The notes: generated from the sequence alone by a model not told the origin. A stretch of DNA of 64,000 bases from Aquatica leii (GCA_035610365.1 CM069437.1:32569507-32633506); one strand, 5' to 3'; counted from the first letter of the stretch, positions 36,601 through 49,204 are shown. Program-made: numbers and translations.

Positions 36601-38540
36601 ACAAGACTTTAATGCCGACAAGCAGAATAGGATACTCAAAGAAAAGAAAAACTCAAATCCAAAAGTAGAAAGAGAATTCTATACATGAAAGGAAAGAAAC
36701 CAAAGAAAATTTTCTAGAAACTTAACAAAAAAAAAGAATATCGGTGACAGCAAAATGGGAGAAAGCAAATAGACAGCAACCGAACCACAACCAACAAGAT
36801 ACCAACGACATATCTAAAGACTCGAACCACCAAAACTAAGAAACGAAAATCAGAAAAACAGCAGAGATCACAAACCGAAAACCAAGAGAAAACAAACTAG
36901 AACTTACACCACTTGCGAAGAAGAAATACGTACACGTTTACATAAAAGACCTTTTACGACACATCAACGAGGAGAAGCAGTAACTTTGGAAATCAGATCT
37001 AAATACCACGGATCGGTAGTAGGCCTAATAACCCTAGAAACTAAAAAGAAACAGAACGTAAGGGCTTGTCACCTTGAGAACGACAACGAACACAAGTTTT
37101 CGAAGTAGGAGTAGATACAAAAGATAAAGAAGATGAATAAGAAGAAGGCAAGGAATTATTAAAAAAGGAAGTAACAGGATAAGCAGAAGAAACGGAAGTA
37201 GAAGTTTTACTTTCAAAGGTTACAGGTGACTCTTGAACTTTGTCACTGATCTTCGATGTTGAAACGTCAGAATTACGAAAGTTGATGTTTGACTCCAATC
37301 GCTTGCCTAACGATGTTTATTGAGCGATTGATGTAATCTTAATCAATGCTTACGGCGAATGATCTTGAACTGTATTTGTTCACAGACGGTTCCGACAATT
37401 GTAGAAAAAGATAGCGCATAGTAGTGATGTATATTTCAATAGTTTTAATAGACCACATCATACGTTTACGAATTGTCCCTATTAAGCGATCGTCTTAATC
37501 CAAAAGAAAAAACTTTAACAAAACAGCGTGATCTTTCTACGAACGTTAAGAGTTTCGGTTCGTCCTAAAAACAAGAAGAGCTTTGCTAGATAAAATCTTA
37601 AAAGCTGAGAGAAAAAGTTGGTGATGCGAGACACTACGAGATAAACACAACTCGTCAATACGAATAAGAAACTTAATAAGTAGAGAAGGATCTTCACCAA
37701 AAAAAGTCACGTTCTAATTCGCGAAGCTCATTTCTGAATCCGAACCTGAAGAAGTAAAAAGTAGTTTTTTTTTCTCTGAAGAATACATAGTTAATACAAT
37801 TACTAAAACAGTAAACTAATCAAAACAGCAAGTAGAAATCCACTAACACATGTCTGACTAGAAATCCAATCAAAATAAAAGTAAGTCGATAACTAAAACA
37901 AAGTTAAGTCAACGTATTACTAAAAAGCAAAAGATAAGCAAACAAATTGAGATTCGAAACAAAACTTCGAGTAAGTCAAACCCACTAATGACAATCAGTA
38001 AGTAGAAGAATCAACAAAGACAGAAAGAATTCTGATCGCACACACGAAATCGAGTCTTGACAGTTGAGTATAAAATTTAGTTACGTCAATTTTACCCGTA
38101 ACTTAAAGCGGCTAGCTCAATACAATTCGGCAAGAGAGTCGCAGATGATTCTCGGTGTGCAACTCAGAAAGTAATTAAAAAGACGCCAATACGGTCGGAA
38201 ACTATTAATTGCCGATACCGTTTAAATCTGTCGAGCACCGAAAAAGAACAAATGACAAAACACTGATTATAACAAGAAATATATTAATTTTCAACAGAGA
38301 AAGAAAGAGGTTAAAAAAGAAGCGATGTAGAATTAGATAAATACTAACAATTAAGAGTTCGTCGATAAACATCACAATCAATAACATGGATGCAAGCCTC
38401 TCAGGGTAAACAACACTCTATGCACAAAATGATCGTAGTACAGTATGGCAGTGTAAATTAAAGGGTAATCAAAAAATTAAACTTTGACTTGATGCGAATA
38501 TAGTGAATTTGCAATCAATAACAATCTATACCTACGCCAT
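33690..38540 (-). mobile_element. LTR-element fossil with gypsy-like Gag and no pol (copy 1, rearranged)
   Basis: A mosaic of the same family as 43981-49204. It consists of an internal fragment (33690-34362), an LTR remnant (34363-35045, ending ...TACATAACA), an internal region (35046-38055) and an LTR remnant (38056-38540). The internal part at 33.72-34.36 kb repeats at about 35.66-36.30 kb. Minus-strand Gag traces lie at about 37730-37040, ending in a CVRCRSQG zinc-knuckle-like stretch. The rest of the internal region is A-rich on the plus strand and shows no protease, RT or integrase. Heavily broken and old. Confidence 0.6.
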
Positions 38541-39984
38541 AAGTAGTTTCGATTCGACAACCGTACAAATTATTAGAGAATAACAAAGATCTACTCACGT
38601 TTGTCCAGACATATCCGATTAGCTAATGGCATGCACATAACGTTCTCTAAAATTGTTAAAAATGTAAGGAAAAAATAATAAGATATACGGTGATATCACA
38701 AATAACTTTGGACCGGCGCTGATAAATACTGACGTTTAAATACCTGTAAACAATAAGTAAAAAGCTTAAACAAATACCTTTAATAAAACAAAATTACAAA
38801 AAACTTTTATCTGCTTATCCTGATTGTTCTTATTGGGATCATGGAGCTAATCGTATTGTACGAGAGTATCACACCCAATATCCTCAAAACTCCCCAAACT
38901 TCATCATTTGCTAATATTTCACTTTCCTGTACGGAGACAACTTTATTTTTCAATTACTCTTGACAAAACCTGTGAAACTGTGGTTTAGACAGGTAAAAAG
39001 TTTTTGTGCTTTTAGTCGTTGCTGGTAAAATTATCAATTTTACATATCATTTGTATTGCTTTTAGTTTTTAGTTTTGTAACGTAAATTTTATTCAAAAGT
39101 ATATTGATAACTTCTGTATGTGTTAAATTTAGACTTAGTGGGGTTAACCACTAAAAAAATTTATGGTATACATAATTCATACAAATCTGAATAAAGCTTT
39201 ATGGCTTCCAATGAAAAAGGATTGAGACAAACTGCTATTGCAAGCTAAATATAAAAATCATTTTGTTCAATTTTACGTTTTGTAGTAAAAAATTTTGTTA
39301 TGTAAAAATTTTATTAAAAAAGATACATTTTTTTGTCTCGCTTGTACTAACGTACAAAAAAATAGTAAATAAAACAAAAAATTTAAATTTACAAATTATA
39401 ATTAAATAAATGCACCAGGTTAGCTCAAATAAATGTATTTACAATAAAAACAAAATATCAAATACAAAACATAAACAATCAGACATAAGTCAATTATTTA
39501 CAAATTTATAAATAGGGTCGTTGAAATTCTATCGCACATTCAGATTTTATATAGATTATATTAAAAACTACTTAAATTTGAAATTTAGACGGTACAATAT
39601 TTTATAAATAAACTGGGATAAATTTTGCAACTGGAATAAAATACATAATATATAAATATCGTAACAAACTCTAATTAAATAAATAATTAATTAAAAAAAG
39701 GTACAGAAATAAGCATCGTACAAATCAGAAACCGTAATCGTAGCGGAATAATGTTGTACGTAAGAAAAACTTACAAATAATAAGAAATGTTAATTAAAAT
39801 CAGAAGTATTAAATCGAAAAAATGTGCACGTTAGGCACTTTAATTCTTTCGAATTAGTAACGAAAACAATAGATTTGAAAATCAGATTAATTTTATTTTC
39901 TATTATCTTTAAAACTTTTTACTCATATTGTCATTACTCTTTATGTATGTAAAAAAAGTAAAATAATACACGAATAAATATGTA
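38541..39984. other. No gene recognised
   Basis: Extremely AT-rich sequence with only short frames. Confidence 0.5.
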
Positions 39985-40610
39985 CGCCATTTTTACCATC
40001 ATATATTTTTTACTATCAATTTTTTTAATAACTAATTTTATACCACTAATTATTTTACCACTATTCTATATAGATTATGTTTCTAATTGATTTTTTAAAA
40101 TGTTAATTTGAGATTTGTCAGTCGTTTTAAGTCGTTTACATCGATTAGTGTAAATTAACAAGCTAATTGAAGTAACAACAAAACTTTATATAGATAGTAT
40201 TCTGTATCACAAAAAGGATGAAAGAAAGGGAAGAGAGTTTTGGCGGTGCAGAAAATATCGTAAACGCAAAAAGCGGCAACTGTTTGTTAGAAAGGATCAT
40301 CCCATCTTTTACGCGTACTTGGTGGAGTTGCAGAAAGAACAAGCTCAGACAATGCTTTAATAGTTGCACCTGGGTTGGAAAAAGAGGACGGAAAATATTT
40401 TTAGCATCAAAAGTTATAAAAGGATTTCCAACATCGTGCGCGATTTTGTAACCCGCAAAGAAAAAGATGAAATTGCAATAAGATCATTGCCAAAACATGA
40501 AGTTTTAACGTAAATAAAGCAATGTAAACCAATTTGATTTATAATAAAAAAATAATAAACAATGATGGTAAAAAATAGTGGTAAAATAGTATATTGGTAA
40601 ATATAGTATT
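39985..40610. repeat. Possible MITE-like element with inverted end motifs
   Basis: Left part has TTTTACCATC and ATTTTACCACTATT; the right part (40560-40610) carries the same words inverted (GATGGTAAAA, AATAGTGGTAAAAT). The 0.5 kb between them contains a 77-codon frame (40218-40451) with no recognisable product. Ends and target duplication are not defined. Confidence 0.3.
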
Positions 40611-40870
40611 GTTAATACCGAGTTTTAAAAACGTAACTTTGATAACAATTAAAAAATACTATTTCTATTAGTCCGCGGACTTTAGTTTAGCACTTATTGT
40701 TTACTTCAAAGTCACGTACAAGGTTATACCCTGTATATTTATCTCGAACACACGCGTTAATCACTTATTTATTTAAACTTGAATAATCTTCTTAACACTG
40801 CCATCTTCGAATTGCTGGAATAACTAACCTATGATTTGTTTGTGCCGCAGTTATACATTTTGGCCAAACG

Positions 40871-41015
40871 TTCGAGAATTTTCTATATCTTTCGCTGAAC
40901 GTTCTGGAAATGTACAAAAACCTCGCGAAAGTTCTCGGACTTGAGAATAATTTCTCAAACGTTTTATTATTTATTCTTACATTATATAAAAGTCTTAAGG
41001 ACAAACCCCAATAAA
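40871..41015 (+). promoter_or_regulatory. Orphan heat-shock-type promoter: HSE cluster plus TATA box
   Basis: Perfect three-unit heat shock elements: TTCGAGAATTTTC (40871-40883) and GAACGTTCTGGAA (40897-40909). A two-unit GAAAGTTC lies at 40927-40934. A TATA box, TATATAAAA, sits at 40983-40991, and the expected start site at about 41015 leads into an A-rich leader (CAAAAGTGAAAAACATAAAA) like those of insect hsp70 genes. No heat shock protein reading frame follows on this strand within the next 1.2 kb. The HSEs match the known HSF binding rule (alternating nGAAn); the promoter role is inferred. Confidence 0.5.
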
Positions 41016-42284
41016 AAGCTAAACTAAATTTTATTACAAAAGTGAAAAACATAAAAGTTACGTTGCGTTAGTTAACTATAAGAATTGTGGTAAAATATTT
41101 TGATAATATAAATAGAATTAATACGTAACAATTATTATCGCTGTGAAGCATAATTATTATGTAAAGTACTAAAATAGTAAAGCTTTTAAATAAATGATTT
41201 GGAAAACCTAGCCTAAAGTTTATCGATTTGTTGAAAAAAAAAACATGTTATTGTTATAGTCGACGATAACAGGCGTGGCGCTAAATTAAACTTATCTGTT
41301 ATGTAACAAAATTGCGATTTTTTTTTAAACAATGTTGAACGCATTAAGACGGTTTTTGCAGTGATTTTATGTACAATTTTTGTTAAGTGCTCATTATCTG
41401 AAAAAGGAATTGATTTGTGCAATTCATGCCTTTATGCAGTAATCTGGGCGACGTCTTTGATTATTTTCAAATTTGGTAAGTAAAGCAATCCATTAAAATA
41501 AGTTGCCTAATAAACGTGATAGTTACTATATAATAATAATAATAATATAATTCTTACTTTTTTATATTTGTAAGACTAGATTGTTGTAATAAAAATATCT
41601 TCTTAAAGATATCAGCAAAAAGCACATCTTTGAGATAGTGTAGTTGTGCAAGAATTTTTCTTTGCTTAACTATCTGGCGTCAAACTAAGATTTGTTGTGA
41701 AATACTAATCTACATTGGTTATTTTCAAAGAATCATTGTATATAAAAATTATAAATTAGCTGTTTTCAGTTTAAAAATATTTTTTTATTTATTTAACATT
41801 AGGGCGAAAAAATTGTCTGTTTTATTTAATTGTTTGTTTTTTATCAAGATTGTCTAAATATTAACTTATTTAAGTATTCTAAAATTTTGGTTTTTATTAA
41901 TTTGGTGTTAAAATACAAACAAGACTTTGCTTAAAATAAACTGGATTTTTCTATTGATTTTCTAAATGTACAAAATTATGTTGTAAAAGCTTTTGCGTGT
42001 TACAATGTAATTTTTTAAAACGACTTGAAGTTAATTCTTCTTAAATTTTTTTGATTTTATTCATACTAATAATTGACTCTCTTTAGAGTTATTTGCAAAT
42101 ATAAGATAAAATATTTGTGAACAATGTAATTTGATTGGTTTATTATTAAAGAGTGGATAGTAAGGCAAGAAAAAATACCAAAAAAGGTGGCATAAAAGGC
42201 ATATTCAACTTGCCAAAAAGGCAATAGAAAAGGCACAAATATCTATTAAAATTTACAGTTTATTTTTTTGTTTTACAATGTTTA
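41016..42284. other. No gene recognised downstream of the HSE cluster
   Basis: AT-rich. No ATG-led frame with hsp70, small-HSP or other motif was found on either strand. Confidence 0.5.
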
Positions 42285-43234
42285 TTAAGTGCTATTATTT
42301 TCCCAAGCATAAATCAAATATTTTTCAATATTTTGACCAAGAAGCTGTTGCCTTTTATCATTTAGAATATGTTTATAGAAGGAAAAAGTTCTTTCGACAT
42401 CACAAGATGTTAGCGGAGCAAATTTTAATGGCGATGTTTCTGTTATTGTTAAAGATATTTTCTGTTGATGCTTCATGACCTCCCCTTTTTGAATTTCAGT
42501 CGGTTTTTTAAAGAGGTCAAATGAATGGTTTTTTGATGTGACGGAATCCAATTCTTGATTAATTTATCTTCCTATAGTCCCTGGACATGCTCTTATAATT
42601 GATCTTATTCTTTCGAATGTAGCGAAATCTAAAGTAAGACAATTCAAGTAATGTATAAAACAATGTCAGATTATACTACGAACTGTATCTCTTTAATTTT
42701 TTCGAAATGTGTGGCATAAAAAATGCTAGCAGATAACTAAGTTCCCCATCTTGTTATGATAGGTTCCGGTGGAAGTTTAACATCTGGAAGTTTTTCTTTA
42801 TAGGCCCTTACCCGTAATGGTGCTTTCACAAAAACCTGAAACAAGATCCAATAATCAAAAAGAGAATCTAATATTTTAGAGATTTTTACCTTTTTGGTGG
42901 CAGAAATGAACTTGCTTACTATTGCAAACTCGTCTCTAATGAATTCAGACACCCTATGTATTCCATGTGCTAGACAAATTAAATGTTTTAAATTCGGATA
43001 AAATATTTCTAATGCCTGAGCGGATTTGATCATATAAGGTGCTGCATCGGTTACGAATAAGGGAACATTTTCTGTTTTTACGCCATTGGGATACAGAAGT
43101 CCTACAAACATAAAATTATATAATTGTAATTATTAGATTAAATTATATTAATTAATCATTAAAAAAAACTTACGTAAACAATCATCGAAAAAATTTGCAA
43201 CTGTTTTGTGATTGGTCTGTGGAATTTCTTTGGA
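42285..43234 (-). pseudogene. hAT-like (CGG-binding-protein type) transposase relic with spliced exons
   Basis: On the minus strand an exon ending at 43174 (SKEIPQTNHKTVANFFDDCL) joins by a GT-AG intron (43173-43102) to an exon at 43101-42890. That exon encodes YPNGVKTENVPLFVTDAAPY and LICLAHGIHRVSEFIRDEF. A second GT-AG intron of 54 bp (42889-42836) restores KK-VFVKAPLRVRAYKE and LPPEPIITRWGT. The C-terminal dimerisation block (LTSCDVERTFSFYKHILNDK) lies at about 42450. Both joins restore the family sequence exactly, so they are real introns. Between 42740 and 42551 the frame is disrupted, and the N-terminal zinc finger is absent, so the copy is a pseudogene. Confidence 0.7.
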
Positions 43235-43480
43235 TGCTAACAGTTCTCTTCTAGTCATGCAATAATTTGTTTCTTGTCTATTTTGTATCTGTGAAAGGAC
43301 TGCAGCTACGGCTAGATTACTTTCATCGGTATCCAAAACAAATTTTCCATCTTTTTTTAGTCAAGTTGGCAATATTGGCAAATCGGGATAGAAATCGTCT
43401 ATAGAGGGTTCACAATCCAAGGAATGTTCCATTAGCAAATTTTAATGTAGACGAAAGAGGCTTGAAATAATTTCAAATAT
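43235..43480 (-). mobile_element. Ty3/gypsy RNase H fossil fragment
   Basis: Minus-strand words typical of gypsy RT/RNase H: FANIANLTKK, KFVLDTDESNLAVAAVLSQI and NYCMTRRELLA. Only about 250 bp survive; it abuts the hAT-like exon directly. Broken; too short to date. Confidence 0.6.
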
Positions 43481-43980
43481 TTCCTTAGAAGCGCTAGCAG
43501 CAATTACTGTTTACTTTATAGATGGAATGCTATTTCAAAAGTAAAATAAAAAAAAACTGCATAACATTTAATGGACTTGGGAACGTTATTTTTAAAAGAA
43601 TCATGCAAAATTTTGAATTATACGAAAACAGTTAACTAATTTCTATCGTTTTTGATACATATCATCGTCTAAATTCTATTAAAAAAGCGGCTAATAAATA
43701 CTCTGTGTTTGAATGATGCTCTCGGTAATGAAATGTTTAATTGTGATTTTATTATTGATTGCGTGATACATAACGAAAATACAAAAAAATACAAAATGTG
43801 AACTACAAAATTCTACAGTCTTTGGTATAAAAAAACGTTGTTAAATTAAACAGTTACGGCGTTCATTGTAAATTCCTTATTATATATATTTCTTGCGGAC
43901 AACATAATTTAACTAGCCAAATTGAAGTAAATTGTCTAAGCCTTTAAATGATGTAATTTAGAAAATTTTCTTATGTAGCA
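43481..43980. other. No gene recognised
   Basis: AT-rich spacer up to the LTR start at 43981. Confidence 0.5.
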
Positions 43981-45195
43981 TGTTACTAGAACTTTCTCGC
44001 AACTTAATTGTTAGCGATTAATTCAGTTTGATTCGGCAAGTGGATCGTAGATTTTGATGCGCTAATTATGCAGCAATTTAAGAAAACGCCAAAACGGTAA
44101 AAGATTAGAATCAGAGATACCGTTAAATCTATCCAAAGCTGTAAGAACAAATGACAAAACATAGGTTGTAACAACGAGTATATTTATTTTATCACAGACA
44201 AAGAAGTTCGTAGAAGAAGAGAAATTTACATAAGTGCGATTAAACGCTAGAACGTAAGTCAATATCACAGACAATAGTGGTTGAAGTAAGCACCTTTCGG
44301 TTGAGCAACACGTCGTACAACAAATTAAACTTGTCGGCCTAACTTTTACATTCCGACAAGAAATAAATTTCCATATGTAAATTTTACCACAAATATACAA
44401 ATCATGATAATTTAGAGCACTAATATGTTACACACAAAAAAAGTTTTATAGTTAATTGTGACAACAACCTGATATGTACGTCCAGTCGTACGTGCAACCG
44501 ACTGACAACGTAGATGCAAATAATAAAGTAGGAAATATAATACTTACAATTTAGTCTTCTTTCGAAACATGCAAGTAGTTAGCAACACCTTCCCAAAATT
44601 TCCTAAAATTAGTTAAAATATAACAAACAGGTACGTACAGTTTTATCAAAAGTAAATTCTATTCGATTCATACGATTATTGAGAAAACCAGATGCCCCGA
44701 GTTTCCCGCAAATTAATTTCCGTAAGTGGGCCCTCAATACGTTTAGAATTATCTTAGTTTAGCAAAGGTTTCGACATCTTCAAACAACGTCGTGTGACGT
44801 CATCATAAGAATTTTCCCAATAAACGAAACGGGTTTTGATATCTCTTCCTTAATGGAAACAACATGTGGGTATCTAAAAACCGCTAATTACAATACAAAA
44901 AAATTAAAGTAAATCACAATTACATAAAACGATGCTTACTCCAAGAAAAGTTTTACAAAGCAGCAAAAATACTACACTCATTTATTACGAGAATGAGTGT
45001 GAATAATTATAAGTAAAAGCTTCGCTGGGCATTTACTTAGAACATCTACGAAGCGAATCTCACATACCGGAAAAGTGAAGAGTTTTTTCCCATCGGTTGA
45101 TACCAATCTTTCTTCCCAATGTAGCGGGAAGTGGGCGTGTTGGGAAGAAATTTTATACAGTACAATAATCATACCGAAACACTTTTAACATAACA
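43981..45195 (-). repeat. LTR (3' side on the minus strand) of copy 2
   Basis: Collinear with 47732-49204. The best-conserved parts include TGATATGTACGTCCAGTCGT (44471 onward) and CAATACGTTTAGAATTATCT (about 44735). Confidence 0.75.
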
Positions 45196-47731
45196 AATTT
45201 CCCTGCAGCAAGATGAAAACTTGGGAAGTAGCTAAAATGAAGAATAGAAATTTAGCCATACATACGTAAAGCAAAGATGTTTTCTCAGTTTGTTAAGTAC
45301 CGCCAATCAAATGTGTCCAAAAAGAAGTACAAAAAGGTACTCCAAAGAATCAAAAACTCCGCACAGAAATGAAGTATCAGAAAAAGTACTAGTTGTAAGT
45401 CGACATCGGTCGTTACGCTATATGAGAAAGAAAACAACGCAGTACCATAGACATAATTAAAAAACAATCCTAAGCAAACAGATACAAATCCAACCCTAAG
45501 TGTAAATTCCCAAAACTTAAGAAAGAAAAAGAAAAACCAAGTATCACTATCTAGCAGACTTTGAATTGTGATATGCGGATTTAGAAAAAAAAGTCTAAAA
45601 AGAAAACTAATGTTGTTGTGTTCAAAAGTTGTCAACAAACGTTTTGAGATTTTTCCACTACAAAACCCAAAATATCCAAGAAAAGAAAAACTAACGAAGA
45701 AATCTCAAGCAAAGAACAAATTCTGATTAAAAGTCGACATAAATTGGACTAACAAAAAAACAGAGAAATAAGAGTAACTAAAGAAGAACAAAAAGCTTCG
45801 CTTGATGTAAATGCCTGATTCCTTCTTTATCCCGTAAAAGAACGAAAAGAACCTTACAGTGCCCAACCAACCGCACTAAATATATAGGAAAAAATAGAAA
45901 AAGAAAGAAAAGATATCAGTTAGTCAAAGCGTACCAATTGCTGTCACAAATCTGAAAATTTACTACAAAACTTTAATGGCGACAAGCGGAATAGGAAACT
46001 CAGGAAAAAAACTAAATCAAGAAATAAAAGAGAGAATCTTATACATGACGTACCAATCAAAAAGGGCGACTAAGCGAATAAAACTATATACAGACTAAAA
46101 GATAGTCTGTCCTGAAGTAAGATAGAGAAGAAAGAAACCAAAAATTATTTAGCAAAAGCTTAACCAAAAAAAAAAATATTGATGACAGCAAAATAGGATA
46201 AAGCAAATAGTACTACTACTAACAAGATACCGATTATGTATTCAAAGACTTAAACCACAAAAACCAAAAGAGTCGCAAAAAGTCGAAAACCTAAAAAGTA
46301 AACTAGCACTTACGATGCTTGCAACGCCGATGGAAAAGAAAGAAACGATTAGAAGAAGTAGACAGCAAAGAATAATTAGAAGCAACTGAAGTAAATGCAA
46401 AAGCAATAGCAGCCGCTTTTACATCTGAAGAAACAACACGATTCCTATGTAGACGTGTAAAACGTTTTGTAGTAACGCGAGTGTTTGAAAGCTTCATCGT
46501 TTTTGGCAATGCATAACGTAACCTAATAGGATTGCTTTGTCGTGAGTTCACACAAAAATAATAACGTATACACTCGGCAACCTTAGGTCTCATATGAAGA
46601 TAGTAGAAGTGACAGCAAAGAGCTTCTAAAGTGCGCTTAACACAGCGGTAATCACAGCTAGATAGAATGTGATAATCGTAGATTAGATGCTCTTGGTTCG
46701 ATGGAACAACTAATTTTTAAACGCGAAGATTAAAAAAAGAGACACGTACCCGTTTACATAAAAGAGTTTTCACAGCACACCAACGACAGAAACGACGGGG
46801 AGCAGCAGTATTCGTACAAGCATTCGAAGTAGAAGTAGATACAGAAAAAGAAAGCGTAGATGCATTAAGAGAGCATGTAACAGGATTAGCAAAAGAAACG
46901 AGAGCAAAACTCTTACTAGCAAAGGCTACAGATGGCTCTTAAATTTTGTTACTAGTCTCTGGTAAAAAGTTAAAAGAATTACGACTCCAAACGTTTGCCT
47001 AACGATATTAATTGAGCGATAGCTAGATAGAACGGCGTTCCGGCGAATGATCATGAGCTGTATTGACTCTGGGACCGGTTCTGATAACTGAAGAAAGAGG
47101 TATCGCATGGTGATAACGTAAATACCTATGGTTTCGCTAGCTCCCATCGTACGACTGAAAATAGTATCCATTAAGAGCTTATCGTAATTCAAAAGCAAAA
47201 ACACAGACTTCAACAGAGCAGCAACATCATTCGGTTTACTTTAAAAACAAGAAAAGCTTGGCTAGATAGAACCTCAAATGCTGATAGAAAAATTGGTGAT
47301 GCGAGACATTACGAGACAAGCACAATTCGTCAATACGAATAAATAACTGAATAGGTACAGAAGGATCTTCACCAGAAAAAGTCACGTTCCAGTAAGAAGT
47401 GGTGGTTTCTAAAGAATACATAACTAACACAATAAAACCTAAAACAAGCAAGTAATCAAAGTACAAACCTACCAATACGTGTCTGAATAGAAACTCACTA
47501 ACCTAAACAAAAAAGAATGACTGGATAATTAAAGCAATTTAAGCCAACGTACTACTAAAACACAGCAAAAAAAATAAGTCAGCCAACTACGAAGCCAGGT
47601 CCTGTAATAACTTAAAAAAAACAAAGCAAAACTTTGAGTATGTCGAACCCACTAATAACATTAAAAAGGTAAAGGAATCAATAAAAATAGAAAGAATTAT
47701 AACTGCACACACGAAATCAAGCCCCAAAGTT

Positions 47732-49204
47732 TGTTACGAGAATTTTCTTACAATTTAATTGCTAACGACTAACTCAGTTTGATTCGGTGAGTGGATTGTA
47801 CGTATCGATGTGCTAATTAAAAAGCAATTAAAAAAGGCACCAAAACGGTAAAATATTACAATGGGAGATACCGTTTAAATATATCCAAAGCTGTAAGAGT
47901 ACAAATGACAAAACACAGATTGTAACAACAAATATATTTATTTTATCACAGACAGAAAAATTCGTAGAAAGAAGAAGATAAATTTACATAGATGTGATCA
48001 AACGCTAGAACGTAGGTCAATGTTTCATTATGGAGTGAACTGTTGACTTAATTTTACAGTATAAAGATACTGTCAAACAATATGGCGCGATCCAATTTCC
48101 GCCGTCCGGGTAAAGCTTATGGTAATAACGGTTAGTACACCAGTAAAACAAACACAAATTGTAAACACAATTTAATAACAAACAATTATACGCAATAGCG
48201 TACTTAGAAGAAAATACATCGATTTCAACTGCATGTTAAAATGGCAAGGCCATCCATATTGTCTCAACAAAACTATACGACGCAATGCAACGCAAAAGAA
48301 TCGGCGTCCCTTGGTCCCAAAAAACCCCGGGCACCACCACGCCTGCGCAGCATACAACGAACCAGAGGCGCACTCAAACAATTACTCAAAACTGCAAGTC
48401 ACGCACACAGGCGTAGGCAGCTACCACCACAAATACGTACGAAACGAAACAATACAAATCTCAATATATATATAGTTAATTGTGCCAACAACCTGATATG
48501 TACGTCCAGTCGTACGTGCAACAAACTGATAACGTAGATGCAAAGAATTAAAGTAGGAAATATACTTAGTTTTTCTTCGAAGCATGCCAGTAGCGAGCAG
48601 CACTTTCCCAGAATTTCCTAAAATTAGCTGAAATATAAGAAACACGTACATAAAGTGTTATCACAAGTAAATCTCATTCGATTCATACGATTATTGAGAA
48701 AACCGAATGCGCCGTGTTTATCTCAAATTAATTATGTTCTCTCTGTAAATGGGTCTTTCAATACGTTTAGAATTATCTTAGTTTAGCAAAAGTTTTGACA
48801 TCTTTAAGCTACGTAGCGCGAAGTCATCATATGAATTTTTCCAATAAACGAAACAGATTTTGATATCTTCAACTGAATGGAACGACATGTGGGTATCTAG
48901 AAACCGCTAATGACAATACGAGAGAATTACAGCAAATTACAAAAACATGCAAGAATGTTTACCCCAAGAAAATTTTCACAAAGCAGAGAAAATACTACAT
49001 TACACTACACAAGTGAGAACTTCGCTGGGCACTTACTTAGAACATGTACGAAGCAAACCACACAGAACGGAAAAGTAAAAGTTTTTTCCCATCGATATTT
49101 TAATGTCAAACATTTACAAATTGACAGGAATCCCCTTCCCTCAATGAAGCGGAAATAAATCTTATACGGTACAAACATCATACCGAAACACTTCTAACAT
49201 AACA
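47732..49204 (-). repeat. LTR (5' side on the minus strand) of copy 2
   Basis: Partner of 43981-45195, about 250 bp longer because of unrelated sequence at about 48020-48475. Confidence 0.75.
48020..48475. other. GC-richer insert in one LTR
   Basis: The two LTRs stop matching at about 48018 and resume at AGTTAATTGTG (about 48473). The insert replaces about 220 bp of the other LTR. Its centre (48240-48450) is strikingly GC-rich and carries a basic 98-codon frame with many Arg, Pro and Lys. No family was recognised. Confidence 0.4.

Larger units (their letters stand above)
43981..49204 (-). mobile_element. LTR element with gypsy-like Gag and no recognisable pol (copy 2)
   Basis: Two direct repeats, 43981-45195 and 47732-49204, both start TGTTAC and end TAACATAACA, so each LTR has TGTTA...TAACA ends. 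Between them (2.5 kb) the minus strand carries a gypsy-type Gag: WNVTFSGEDPSVPIQLFIRI and DELCLSRNVSHHQFF (about 47420-47290), then NYDKLLMDTIFSRTMGASET ... LSEPVPESIQLMIIRRNAV (about 47190-47030). Past the Gag only A-rich sequence remains; no protease, RT, RNase H or integrase was seen. A purine-rich GCAGGGAAA lies next to the left LTR on the minus strand. LTRs differ by very roughly a tenth, so it is old. It is broken in several places. Confidence 0.65.

Noticed and set aside
33750-38390. Many minus-strand frames rich in Phe, Leu, Ser and Cys that look like membrane proteins
   Set aside because: They come from A-rich plus-strand sequence read in reverse, recur in several frames, lack start context, and coincide with LTR-element internal sequence.
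40218-40451. 77-codon plus-strand frame, possible small gene
   Set aside because: No motif, no splice partner, and an equally open frame on the other strand; lies inside a probable MITE.
44471-48520. Repeated TGATATGTACGTCCAGTCGT as a regulatory site or origin
   Set aside because: It occurs twice because it lies in both LTRs of the same element.
48233-48537. Two overlapping basic frames in the GC-rich insert
   Set aside because: Both frames are open because of composition; no family resemblance.
44866-48892. CATGTGGG as the missing left duplication of the hAT
   Set aside because: Both occurrences are inside the LTR repeats and have no hAT end next to them.
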